Source: an uncultured Pelagibacteraceae bacterium
Lineage (GTDB): Bacteria > Pseudomonadota > Alphaproteobacteria > Pelagibacterales > Pelagibacteraceae
Assembly: GCA_902547215.1 (NCBI GenBank)
Contig: CACCNI010000003.1
Span: 1-64,000 of the forward strand
Direction: 5' to 3'
Length of the DNA: 64,000 nt
Both the position numbers and the translations under genes were made by a program. Every line of letters starts with the position of its first letter. Position 1 is the stretch's first letter. Below the pieces are notes generated by a model, which was not told the DNA's origin, made no database searches, and saw only the letters and a list, made by a program, of their open reading frames with translations. Below are positions 52,277 through 60,613 of the stretch, one piece after another.

Positions 52277-52702
52277 ATGAACACAGTGCTTTTATTGATA
52301 ATTTTGATCCCAATTTTAGAAATTTATTTATTTATTAAAATTGGAAGTCAAATTGGAGCATTTACTACAATCTCTTTAATATTTGTTACGGCTATAATTG
52401 GTGTTTATTACGCGAGGTACGAAGGCTTAAATACCTTGAAATCTGGTGTTACTCAAATTTATAAAAATCAGATGCCTTTATTTGAGCTAATGTCTGGTGC
52501 TGCGTTAGCAGTTGCTGCATTTTTATTAATTTTACCTGGATTTGCCACAGACTCGTTAGGTTTTTTAATTATTTTTCCATTAACTAGAAAAATAATTTTT
52601 CAATTATTATCGAAAAAAACAAAAAGTGAAGTTCATACTAAAGATGATTTGATTGAAGGAGAATATGAAGATAAGGATAACGAAAATGACAAAAAATTAT
52701 AA
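52277..52702 (+). CDS. FxsA-family membrane protein
   Basis: The 141-residue protein has three or four membrane helices. It contains IPILEIYLFIKIGSQIGAFTTI near 11-32, GVYYARYEGLNTL and LILPGFATDSLGFLIIFPLTR near 82-102, the FxsA signature. FxsA is linked to exclusion of T7 in E. coli, but the normal role is unclear. It overlaps secB by 17 bp. Confidence 0.88.
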   Translation: MNTVLLLIILIPILEIYLFIKIGSQIGAFTTISLIFVTAIIGVYYARYEGLNTLKSGVTQIYKNQMPLFELMSGAALAVAAFLLILPGFATDSLGFLIIFPLTRKIIFQLLSKKTKSEVHTKDDLIEGEYEDKDNENDKKL

Positions 52703-53108
52703 AATTCTAACTTCATATGTCAAAGACATTTCTTCAAAAATATCTGGTACGGAAAACTTTATATATCTGAAGGATAATATTCCAAAATATTCTTTAGGAA
52801 TAGACATAAACTCTTTGCCACTTAAGAATAATATGGCTGAAGTGAATATAAGATTAATTTTTGACAACAAAACTGATGAAGATAAAAAAGCATATTTTGA
52901 AATGACGCACACTACAGTTGTAAGAGTTGAGGAGTCCGCTGTAAATAAGGATCAATTAAAAAAAATTTTTTTAAGTGATGTGCCTACTGAAATGTACCCT
53001 GAAATAGAAAAAAAATTTTTTGAAATTGTTAAATCAATAGGTTATCCGGAAATAAAATTAGAAAAGAAAATAAATTTTCAAGAATTGTTTGAAAAAAATC
53101 AGAAGTAG
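52686..53108 (+). CDS. secB: protein-export chaperone SecB (divergent)
   Basis: From the ATG at 52686 the product has 140 residues; a longer frame from 52653 lies inside fxsA and adds unrelated residues. It aligns with SecB over its length: TSYVKDISSK near 7-16, EVNIRLIFDN in the central sheet, and YPEIEKKFFEIVKSIGYPEIKLEKKINFQELF at the C-terminus. SecB holds preproteins unfolded for SecA. The fxsA-Tim44-dnaQ neighbourhood is the usual secB place in Alphaproteobacteria, which supports the call. It overlaps dnaQ by 10 bp. Confidence 0.88.
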   Translation: MTKNYKILTSYVKDISSKISGTENFIYLKDNIPKYSLGIDINSLPLKNNMAEVNIRLIFDNKTDEDKKAYFEMTHTTVVRVEESAVNKDQLKKIFLSDVPTEMYPEIEKKFFEIVKSIGYPEIKLEKKINFQELFEKNQK

Positions 53109-53764
53109 TTTTTTTTGAGAGATTTTTTAAGAAAATTTTGATGCTCTTTACGCTCTTCTGTGGTGGGTCCAATAACTTTTTTGCAAAAATTAATTATCGC
53201 ATTTTCATTATTTCCTGCTTCATATTTTTTTTCTGAGAAATTTAGTTTCGGTTCTTTTTGGTCGATTAAGTTTACATAAACTTTTGATAATAATTCACAG
53301 TCAATTAATGCAGTATGTAATTTTCTTTTAGAGTTATCGACTCTAAATCTTTTACATAACGCGTCTAAACTAATTTGAGAACCTGGAAATTTCTCTCTTG
53401 CTATATCCAATGTATCAATAACTTGATCCTTTAGAATTGTTTTTTTTCCAGATAATTTCAATTCATTATTTAAATGAGATAAATCAAACTGAGCGTTGTG
53501 TATAATCAATTTTTTGTCACCTATAAATTTTAGAAAATCATCTGCTATTTCTGAAAATTTTTTTTTGTCAGATAAAAATTCATCTGAATACCCGTGTACT
53601 TTAAATGCTTCCTCTGAAACTTTTCTTTGGGGGTTCAAATAACAGTGGAAACGATTAGAAGTTAAAATTTGATTATCAAGTTCTATGCAACCTATCTCAA
53701 TTATTCGATGTCCATTTTCAACTGAAAGACCAGTTGTTTCTGTATCTAAAACAATTTCTTTCAT
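53099..53764 (-). CDS. dnaQ: DNA polymerase III epsilon subunit
   Basis: The 221-residue protein has the DEDDh exonuclease motifs: VLDTETTGL near 5-13 (Asp7, Glu9), IIHNAQFDLSHL near 90-101 (Asp), and LHTALIDCELLSKVY near 151-165 (His, Asp). It proofreads DNA replication. It overlaps coaE by 4 bp. Its 3' end converges with secB. Confidence 0.94.
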   Translation of the reverse strand: MKEIVLDTETTGLSVENGHRIIEIGCIELDNQILTSNRFHCYLNPQRKVSEEAFKVHGYSDEFLSDKKKFSEIADDFLKFIGDKKLIIHNAQFDLSHLNNELKLSGKKTILKDQVIDTLDIAREKFPGSQISLDALCKRFRVDNSKRKLHTALIDCELLSKVYVNLIDQKEPKLNFSEKKYEAGNNENAIINFCKKVIGPTTEERKEHQNFLKKSLKKNYF

Positions 53765-54333
53765 TTTCCAATTCTTTTCATAATCAATTTTATATTTTTT
53801 TTGGCTGTGTTTCTAACAAAATTATTTTTTATAACATAAGTTGATTTTTTTTTCTTTAATTTTGCTGGTAGTTGATTTCTTCTAAGAATATTTATCAACT
53901 TTGGATTGTTATTTTTTCTTCTGTTAAGTTTTTGTTTAATCTTTTTTTTATTTGCATCAACAAAGATTATAATATCCCTTTTTGTATTTAATCTGTTTTC
54001 TAAAAACAAAGGTACATCCAAGACAACAAATTTTTTCTTTTTGTTTTTTTTAAAGAAATTTTGCATTTTTTTTCTGACTATTGGGTGAATTATTTTACCT
54101 AAAACATCCAAGTTTTTCTGTTTCTGGAAAATTATTTTAAGTAGTTCCTCTTTTTTTAGAGGAAAGTTGCTTACTTTATCAGGAAATTTTTTCTTAACTT
54201 TTCTAAATAAAAATTTATCTTTTTTGTAAAGGTTTGAAACTACTAAATCAGCATCAAAAATTGGGTACCTAAATAATTTTGAAAAGAATGTCTTTCCTGA
54301 TCCAATATCCCCAACTAGTGCAATTCTTCTCAT
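53761..54333 (-). CDS. coaE: dephospho-CoA kinase
   Basis: The 190-residue protein has P-loop GDIGSGKTFFSKLF near 8-21, FDADLVVSNLY, and VLDVPLFLENRLNTKRDIIIFVDA near 105-128. Lysine content is very high (KKNKKKKF, RRKNN). It phosphorylates dephospho-CoA. The family's usual length is about 200, so it is complete. It overlaps aroE by 4 bp and dnaQ by 4 bp. Confidence 0.92.
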   Translation of the reverse strand: MRRIALVGDIGSGKTFFSKLFRYPIFDADLVVSNLYKKDKFLFRKVKKKFPDKVSNFPLKKEELLKIIFQKQKNLDVLGKIIHPIVRKKMQNFFKKNKKKKFVVLDVPLFLENRLNTKRDIIIFVDANKKKIKQKLNRRKNNNPKLINILRRNQLPAKLKKKKSTYVIKNNFVRNTAKKNIKLIMKRIGK

Positions 54334-55118
54334 TTTAAGATTTCTATTGTTTCTTCATCAATCTTAGGTAATACCTTATTCCACAATGCAAATGATTGAT
54401 GGGCCTGATATATAAACATCATTCTACCATTTTCTGTTTTATTACCACTAAGCTTTGCCTCTTTTAGAAAATTTGTTTCACCCGGATTGTAAATTACATC
54501 ATAAAAAAATTTATTATTACCAAATTTATTTAAATCCAAGTCAAGATTCTCTTTGTTCAAACCGACACTTGTTGCATTAATAACTATATCAAACTCAGGG
54601 ATATCGCCCCACTTTTGGATTGTAATATCATTAAAGGTTTCTTTTATTTTTTCTGCTTTCTCATATGTCCTATTAGTTAAATGAATATTTTCACATCCCA
54701 TGTTTTTGAGCGCAAGAATAATGGAGGGACTAACTCCGCCCGCCCCTATTATAAGTGCTTTCTTTCTTTTAACGTCATAATTGATGTACCTTAAAGCTAA
54801 CTCAAATCCGACAATATCTGTATTGTGACCTATTATTTTGTCTTCCTCAGTACAAATAGTATTCACAGAGTTAGTTTTTTTTGCCTCAGAACTAAGACTA
54901 TCCAAAAACGGAATTATTGAATTTTTAAATGGGACTGTAACATTGACACCATTTATTTCTGATTTTCTAATACTCTCAATTAATTTTGGGATTTCTTTTT
55001 CTTTAAGAAGTTTTTTTTCGTAAATTGCTTCAATCTTATTTTTTTTGAGCCAAAAGTTATGAAGTTTTGGAGATAAAGAGTGATCAATTGGATTTCCTAT
55101 TACACAAAATTTTTTCAT
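54330..55118 (-). CDS. aroE: shikimate dehydrogenase
   Basis: The 262-residue protein has VIGNPIDHSLSPKLHN near 5-20 (shikimate site), NVTVPFKNS with catalytic Lys, the Asp of HNTDIVGFE, GAGGVSPSI near 125-133 for NADP, and NATSVGLN. It reduces 3-dehydroshikimate in aromatic amino acid synthesis. It overlaps maf and coaE by 4 bp each, so the maf-aroE-coaE-dnaQ genes are one operon. Confidence 0.94.
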   Translation of the reverse strand: MKKFCVIGNPIDHSLSPKLHNFWLKKNKIEAIYEKKLLKEKEIPKLIESIRKSEINGVNVTVPFKNSIIPFLDSLSSEAKKTNSVNTICTEEDKIIGHNTDIVGFELALRYINYDVKRKKALIIGAGGVSPSIILALKNMGCENIHLTNRTYEKAEKIKETFNDITIQKWGDIPEFDIVINATSVGLNKENLDLDLNKFGNNKFFYDVIYNPGETNFLKEAKLSGNKTENGRMMFIYQAHQSFALWNKVLPKIDEETIEILK

Positions 55119-55699
55119 TTAATATTTTCCAAATATTTTCTAATATTTCTAATCGGCAGACCCATTATTGTATCAACGTCTCCCTTAATTTCACTGAATA
55201 ATTTTTTTCCTTCCCCTTCTATTTGATAAACATTGTAAGAATATAAGTTTTTATCAGAAATTTTACTTAAATATTCCTGAAGTTCTTCTTGAGTGAAGTT
55301 TTTCATTTTCATCTCAGCTTTTTCAGTATAATTCCAAATCATTTTTCCATCTAAAGATATACAGACTGAACTTATAAGAAAATGAGATTTACCGTTTAGT
55401 GAACTTAAAATATTCATGGCTTCTGTTCTATTTGTTGGTTTTGAGATAAGTTTGCCGTTTAAATCAATTACACTATCTGCGCCTAAAACTATTTCTCCTA
55501 TTTTTTTTTGACTAACCTTATTCGCTTTTAATTCAGCTAAATTTTTAGATATAAGTTCTGGTGTTGCTCCTTGGTTTATTAAGGATTTCTTCACTTCATC
55601 TTCATCTAAATTGGAGGGTTCAACAGTACATTTTATATTGTTTTCATCTAATATTTTTTTTCTTACTTCGCTCTTTGATGCCAAAATTATTGACTTCAT
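55115..55699 (-). CDS. maf: Maf-family nucleotide pyrophosphatase
   Basis: The 194-residue protein has ILASKSEVRKKIL near 4-16, VLGADSVIDLNGKLISKP near 67-84 (Asp in the conserved GAD) and the C-terminal DVDTIMGLPI. Maf proteins hydrolyse non-canonical nucleotides such as dTTP/UTP or modified forms and influence division. It overlaps the PSRP gene by 4 bp. Confidence 0.9.
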   Translation of the reverse strand: MKSIILASKSEVRKKILDENNIKCTVEPSNLDEDEVKKSLINQGATPELISKNLAELKANKVSQKKIGEIVLGADSVIDLNGKLISKPTNRTEAMNILSSLNGKSHFLISSVCISLDGKMIWNYTEKAEMKMKNFTQEELQEYLSKISDKNLYSYNVYQIEGEGKKLFSEIKGDVDTIMGLPIRNIRKYLENIK

Positions 55700-56517
55700 T
55701 TTTGGTTAAAAATATCATGTATTTTAAGAACTGATGCAGCTGTTTCTTCTACGGATTTTCTTGTTACATCAATACTTGGCCATTTATATTTCTGAAAAAG
55801 TTTCCGTGCATCCTCCATTTCTTTTTGTACAATATCTAAACTTGTGTATTCAGTACTTTCGTTATCTTTAATGGATTGCATTCTATTTTTACGTAAATCT
55901 ATAAGCCTGTCAGGTTCTGCTGTCAGTCCAACTACACATTTTTTTTGAGGATTCTCTTTTAGTATATTAGGAACTGAGTTCTCATTCACCAAGGGTATAT
56001 TTGATATTTTCATTCCTTTGTTTGCGAGATAAATCGAAGTTGGGGTCTTGCTTGTTCTGCTTACACCTAAAAGGATGATATCAGATTTTTCTATATCCTC
56101 TACTGAATTTCCGTCATCGTGATTCATTGTAAATTGTATGGCTTCAATTTTTTTATAATATTCATCGTCCATGATATGTTGTCTGCTTGGAACATTAAGT
56201 GCTTTTTGATCTAAAAGTTTTGAAAAGCTAATTATTAAATCTCCTAATATTCCAAAGCATGGAATATTTTTTGAACTACACTCGTTTGATAAATGTCTAG
56301 CTAATTTGTTATCAACTATTGTATATAATACTATGGCATTTCTGTTTTTTCCCGAGACTTCGAGGATTTTGGAAATTTGGTTTTCTGTTCGTGTAAAAGA
56401 ATAAAAGTGCGTTTTATACTTAAAATTTTTGAATTGAGCTTTAATTGCAAGGAATATTCTTTCTAATGTTTCTCCAGTTGAGTCAGAGATAAGGTATATA
56501 TCATATGTATTAATCAT
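55696..56517 (-). CDS. PEP synthase/PPDK regulatory protein (DUF299 bifunctional kinase/phosphorylase)
   Basis: The 273-residue protein begins YLISDSTGETLERIF, and has the nucleotide-binding loop LGVSRTSKTPTSIYLAN near 149-165 and the HDDG and DRLIDLR motifs typical of this family. It reversibly phosphorylates pyruvate phosphate dikinase or PEP synthase with ADP. It is the first gene of the leftward maf-aroE-coaE-dnaQ operon and faces hemE across the putative origin. Confidence 0.92.
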   Translation of the reverse strand: MINTYDIYLISDSTGETLERIFLAIKAQFKNFKYKTHFYSFTRTENQISKILEVSGKNRNAIVLYTIVDNKLARHLSNECSSKNIPCFGILGDLIISFSKLLDQKALNVPSRQHIMDDEYYKKIEAIQFTMNHDDGNSVEDIEKSDIILLGVSRTSKTPTSIYLANKGMKISNIPLVNENSVPNILKENPQKKCVVGLTAEPDRLIDLRKNRMQSIKDNESTEYTSLDIVQKEMEDARKLFQKYKWPSIDVTRKSVEETAASVLKIHDIFNQK

Positions 56518-56796
56518 GTATAAAAAGTATATCTATATGTATAAGTCGCTTCATAAAATTAACAAAAACTCTATTCAAAGATTTTAATGTATAAGTACTC
56601 ATTTATATACATTTTAAACCATGTTGATAAATATTATACTTTTTAGATTAAAAAATGATAATTAATTAAAACTCAAAGAATTCTAAGGTAAATTTAATAA
56701 ATCTTATGTGAAAAAGCTGTTATAAACTTGTTAAAAAACATTAACTACCGTTATTAACAATACATACTACAAACAATATAGATAATATTTAATTAT
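56518..56796. other. candidate chromosomal replication origin (oriC region)
   Basis: This 279-bp AT-rich spacer separates the divergent genes for the DUF299 kinase and hemE. In Caulobacter the origin lies next to hemE in the same order. It contains TGTTGATAA at 56622-56630 (TTATCAACA on the minus strand, one mismatch from the DnaA box TTATCCACA), TTATTAACA at 56751-56759 (two mismatches), and a 7-bp inverted repeat TTGTTAA/TTAACAA at 56728-56734 and 56754-56760. Genes diverge from it in both directions. The evidence is context plus weak boxes, so it is a candidate only. Confidence 0.5.
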
Positions 56797-57804
56797 ATGA
56801 ATACCCTTATACAAGATTGCATAAATAATAAATCTTCCAAGACACCTATATGGTTAATGAGACAGGCGGGGAGATATTTGCCAGAATTTAGATCTATAAG
56901 AGAAAAAAATCAAGATTTTATCAAACTATGTTTGAATACTAAATTATCATCTGAAATAACAATACAACCAATTGATAGATTTGATTTTGATGCTGCTATA
57001 ATTTTTTCTGACATTCTGTTAGTTCCATATGCACTTGGTCAACAAGTAAAATTTAAAAAAAATTTTGGACCTGATTTAAAGGAGGTTGATTTAAATATAT
57101 TAAACGATGTTAAAAAAGAAGACTTTCTTAAAAAACTAAATCCTGTCTATGAGACAATTAAAGAAACGAAGAAAAAATTATCTATAAGAAATAAAGATAC
57201 TATAGGTTTTGTTGGGGCTCCATGGACCCTCTTACTATACATGCTGAACAGAAAGTCTCCCAAGGAGGGAAATTTTAATATTTTTCCAAAAGATAAATAT
57301 ATTAATAATATTTTGATTAAGTTAGATGAATTCTTAAAAATACATATTGAAGCCCAAATTAAAAGTGGTGCATCTATAATTCAGATCTTTGACAGTTGGG
57401 CCGGACTTCTTCCAGAAAAAGATCTAGATTATTTCGTTTATAAACCAATCAAAAGCTTAGTTGATTTTATTAGACAAAAAAAAACAATCTCAATTTGTTT
57501 CCCAAGAAACATCAATAGTTACAAAAAATTTGTAGATAATGTAAATCCCGACATAATCAGTATTGATTATAATGTTGATCCTTTAATTATCAGAGATACT
57601 ATTGATATTCCTGTACAAGGAGGTCTTGATCCAAAAATTTTACTTCAAAACAAAGAAATTGTGAGAAACGAGGTGACAAAATATTTAAAAACTTTCGATA
57701 AAAAAAGATATATATTCAACTTAGGACATGGAGTTCTACCGGAAACAAATCCGGATATCGTTAGATATTTAGTAGACGAAGTTAGGAGTTTTAATGGACA
57801 GTAA
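56797..57804 (+). CDS. hemE: uroporphyrinogen decarboxylase
   Basis: The 335-residue barrel has TPIWLMRQAGRYLPEFR near 16-32 with catalytic Arg, FSDILLVPYALG near 70-81 (Asp), and GHGVLPETNPD near 314-324 with His. It turns uroporphyrinogen III into coproporphyrinogen III. It overlaps hemH by 11 bp. Confidence 0.96.
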   Translation: MNTLIQDCINNKSSKTPIWLMRQAGRYLPEFRSIREKNQDFIKLCLNTKLSSEITIQPIDRFDFDAAIIFSDILLVPYALGQQVKFKKNFGPDLKEVDLNILNDVKKEDFLKKLNPVYETIKETKKKLSIRNKDTIGFVGAPWTLLLYMLNRKSPKEGNFNIFPKDKYINNILIKLDEFLKIHIEAQIKSGASIIQIFDSWAGLLPEKDLDYFVYKPIKSLVDFIRQKKTISICFPRNINSYKKFVDNVNPDIISIDYNVDPLIIRDTIDIPVQGGLDPKILLQNKEIVRNEVTKYLKTFDKKRYIFNLGHGVLPETNPDIVRYLVDEVRSFNGQ

Positions 57805-58795
57805 TCATCCCCAAGTAAACTTTGGAAAAACTGGTGTTTTATTAATTAATCTTGGAACACCAGACTCTACAGGCTGGTGGGATATAAGAAAATACTTAAA
57901 AGAATTTTTATCAGACAGACGCGTTATTGAAGTAAACCCTTTTTTATGGAAAATTATTTTAAACTTATTTATTCTAACTTTTAGACCCTCTAAAACAGCA
58001 AAAGCTTATAAAGAAATATGGATGAAGAAAGAAAATACTTCTCCTTTACGATATTACACAATCAAACAGACCGAAAAGGTTAAGTCTATTATATCAAATG
58101 AAAACTTAATCGTTGATTATGCAATGCGATATGGAAATCCAAGCATAAAGAGTAAAATGTTAGATTTACAAGAAAGCGGATGTGAAAATATTATAATACT
58201 TCCTCTGTATCCACAGTATGCAGCAGCAACAACAGCTACAGTTTGTGATGAAGTGTACAGGACGCTAATGAAAATGAGATGGCAGCCCAGTCTACAAATT
58301 ATACCTCACTATGAATCTGAACCGCTATATATTCAAGCAATCGTGAATTCAATAAACCACAAACTTAATAGCATTAATTGGAAACCTGATTTAATATTAG
58401 CCTCTTACCACGGTATACCAAAAAAATATTTCGATAAAGGTGATCCATATCACTGCTATTGTCACAAAACCTCCAGATTAATTAAAGAAACGTTCAATAA
58501 AGACATTCCCATTTTAACAACTTTTCAATCAAGATTCGGCCCACAAGAATGGCTTCAACCTTACACGGATAAAACTTTGGAAAATTTACCCAAAGAGGGA
58601 AAAAAAAATATTTTAGTAATTTCTCCTGGTTTCTCCTCTGATTGTGTTGAAACCCTTGAGGAAATTTCTATTCAAGGAAAAGAAAGCTTTTTAGAATCTG
58701 GAGGGGAAAAATTTGATACAATTCCTTGCTTAAATGATAATGAAGATCATATTAAATTATTAGTACATTTAATCAATAAAAGCATAAGAAAATGA
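57794..58795 (+). CDS. hemH: ferrochelatase
   Basis: The 333-residue protein has VLLINLGTPDS near 15-25, AMRYGNPSI, PLYPQYAAATTATV near 135-148, the active-site His in ASYHGIPKKYF near 201-211, TFQSRFGPQEWLQP and SPGFSSDCVETLEEI. It inserts iron into protoporphyrin IX. It overlaps hemE by 11 bp and hemJ by 4 bp, so haem genes are coupled. Confidence 0.95.
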   Translation: MDSNHPQVNFGKTGVLLINLGTPDSTGWWDIRKYLKEFLSDRRVIEVNPFLWKIILNLFILTFRPSKTAKAYKEIWMKKENTSPLRYYTIKQTEKVKSIISNENLIVDYAMRYGNPSIKSKMLDLQESGCENIIILPLYPQYAAATTATVCDEVYRTLMKMRWQPSLQIIPHYESEPLYIQAIVNSINHKLNSINWKPDLILASYHGIPKKYFDKGDPYHCYCHKTSRLIKETFNKDIPILTTFQSRFGPQEWLQPYTDKTLENLPKEGKKNILVISPGFSSDCVETLEEISIQGKESFLESGGEKFDTIPCLNDNEDHIKLLVHLINKSIRK

Positions 58796-59232
58796 ATTTT
58801 TATCTAATATTTAAATCGCTCCATTTAATTGCAGTAATTTCTTGGATGGCTGGATTGCTTTATTTGCCTAGAATATTCGTTTATCACACAGAAAATTCAT
58901 CAAATGTTGAGGTTTGTAAAGTTTTTAAAATTATGGAGAGAAAATTGTATTTCTACATAATGTATCCAGCAATGTTGCTATCATGGATATTTGGTCTTGC
59001 TTTAATACACTCTGTTGGTGCTGAATTACTAAGTGCACTTTGGATGCAAGTTAAATTCTTTTTAGTAGTTATTTTAACAGCCTATCATTTTTATCTTGGA
59101 TCATGTTTACGAGCTTTTAGAGATGACAGAAACACATCAAGCTCAAAATATTTTAGAATTATTAATGAAATACCAACTATACTGTTAATTTTGATCATAT
59201 TTTTTGCAATTTTAAAGCCATTAGGAGGTTGA
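58792..59232 (+). CDS. hemJ: protoporphyrinogen oxidase HemJ
   Basis: The 146-residue membrane protein has four helices and the HemJ (UPF0093) pattern: LIFKSLHLIAVISWMAGLLYLPR near 4-26 with the haem-ligand His11, HTENSSNVEVCKVFKIMERKLYFYIMYP and a C-terminal NEIPTILLILIIFFAILKP. HemJ oxidises protoporphyrinogen IX in bacteria without HemG/HemY. With hemE and hemH it completes the lower haem pathway. Confidence 0.9.
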   Translation: MNFYLIFKSLHLIAVISWMAGLLYLPRIFVYHTENSSNVEVCKVFKIMERKLYFYIMYPAMLLSWIFGLALIHSVGAELLSALWMQVKFFLVVILTAYHFYLGSCLRAFRDDRNTSSSKYFRIINEIPTILLILIIFFAILKPLGG

Positions 59233-59284
59233 AATATATTAAATTTATATTATATTAACCTAATCAAATTACTAAACTCCCCAC

Positions 59285-60556
59285 ATGAAAATCCAAGAAC
59301 TTAAAAAAAATACCCCAGCACAACTAATTGAACAGGCCGAAAAACTAGGTATTGAAAACGCAAGTACACTTAGGAAGCAAGAAATTTTATTTGCTATACT
59401 GAAAAAACTTGCTGAAAAAGGTGAAGAAATTACTGGAATGGGTGTTCTACAACTGCTTCAAGACGGATTTGGCTTTTTAAGGGCGCTAGAGTCAAATTAT
59501 TTACCAGGTGCAGACGATATTTACGTTAGCCCGAGTCAAATTAGAAAATTTGGTTTAAGAACAGGCGACACAGTTGAAGGACCTGTTAGAGCACCTAAAG
59601 AAGGAGAAAGATACTTTGCGTTGCTTCAAGTTAGTAAGATAAATCTTGAAGATCCTGAAAAATCTAGACATAAAATTGCTTTTGACAACTTAACTCCACT
59701 ATATCCAAACAAACAAATAGTTATGGAAGTTGAAACAACTACAGTTGAGAAAAAACCAAATTTAACCCCAAGATTGATCGATCTTGTAAGCCCAATTGGT
59801 AAGGGCCAAAGATCACTAATTATATCTCCACCCAAAGCCGGCAAGACAATGATATTACAAAGTATAGCTAACTCAATTACTGCCAACCATCCAGAATGTT
59901 ACTTGATGGTTTTGCTTATTGATGAAAGACCCGAGGAAGTAACGGATATGCAACGTACCGTTAAAGGTGAAGTAATAAGTTCAACTTTTGACGAGCCAGC
60001 GCAGAGGCACGTAGCGGTAGCTGAAATGGTTATAGAAAAAGCTAAGAGGATGACTGAGCATAAAAAAGATGTCGTTATTCTTTTAGATTCTATAACTAGA
60101 CTTGGAAGAGCATATAACGCTGTAGTTCCAAGTTCTGGTAAGGTTTTAACTGGTGGTGTCGACGCAAATGCCCTTCAAAGACCCAAAAGATTTTTTGGAG
60201 CAGCCAGAAATATTGAAGAGGGCGGATCTTTAACAATTATTGCAACCGCACTAATAGATACTGGCAGTAGAATGGATGAAGTTATATTTGAGGAATTTAA
60301 AGGAACAGGTAATAGCGAAACTATACTAGATAGGAAAATATCTGAAAAAAGAATATTTCCAGCAATTGATATTACTAAGTCTGGCACTCGAAGAGAAGAG
60401 CTTCTTTTTGATAAAAACGACTTGCAGAAAATGAATGTTCTAAGACGTATAATAGCCCCAATGGGATCAATGGATGCTATAGAATTTATAAACTCTAAGC
60501 TTAAAAATACTAAAAGTAATACAGAGTTTTTTAACTCAATGAACAAACCCTCCTAG
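59285..60556 (+). CDS. rho: transcription termination factor Rho
   Basis: The 423-residue protein has the N-terminal RNA-binding domain ([15 protein letters not shown] near 54-68, [14 protein letters not shown]), the Walker [11 protein letters not shown] near 181-190, Walker [17 protein letters not shown], the [29 protein letters not shown]- and R-loop region. It terminates transcription of untranslated RNA. The gene order hemE-hemH-hemJ-rho is usual; the mnmE-mnmG-parA genes that often follow are replaced here by glycosyltransferases. Confidence 0.96.
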   Translation: MKIQELKKNTPAQLIEQAEKLGIENASTLRKQEILFAILKKLAEKGEEITGMGVLQLLQDGFGFLRALESNYLPGADDIYVSPSQIRKFGLRTGDTVEGPVRAPKEGERYFALLQVSKINLEDPEKSRHKIAFDNLTPLYPNKQIVMEVETTTVEKKPNLTPRLIDLVSPIGKGQRSLIISPPKAGKTMILQSIANSITANHPECYLMVLLIDERPEEVTDMQRTVKGEVISSTFDEPAQRHVAVAEMVIEKAKRMTEHKKDVVILLDSITRLGRAYNAVVPSSGKVLTGGVDANALQRPKRFFGAARNIEEGGSLTIIATALIDTGSRMDEVIFEEFKGTGNSETILDRKISEKRIFPAIDITKSGTRREELLFDKNDLQKMNVLRRIIAPMGSMDAIEFINSKLKNTKSNTEFFNSMNKPS

Positions 60557-60613
60557 ATTAAGACAAGCCTAATAATTCATTTAAATAAAACTTTAATTTG
60601 ATAATATTAGTTT

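Noticed and set aside
60175-60546. 123-codon frame on the minus strand inside rho
   Set aside because: It is antisense to rho and has no recognisable domain.
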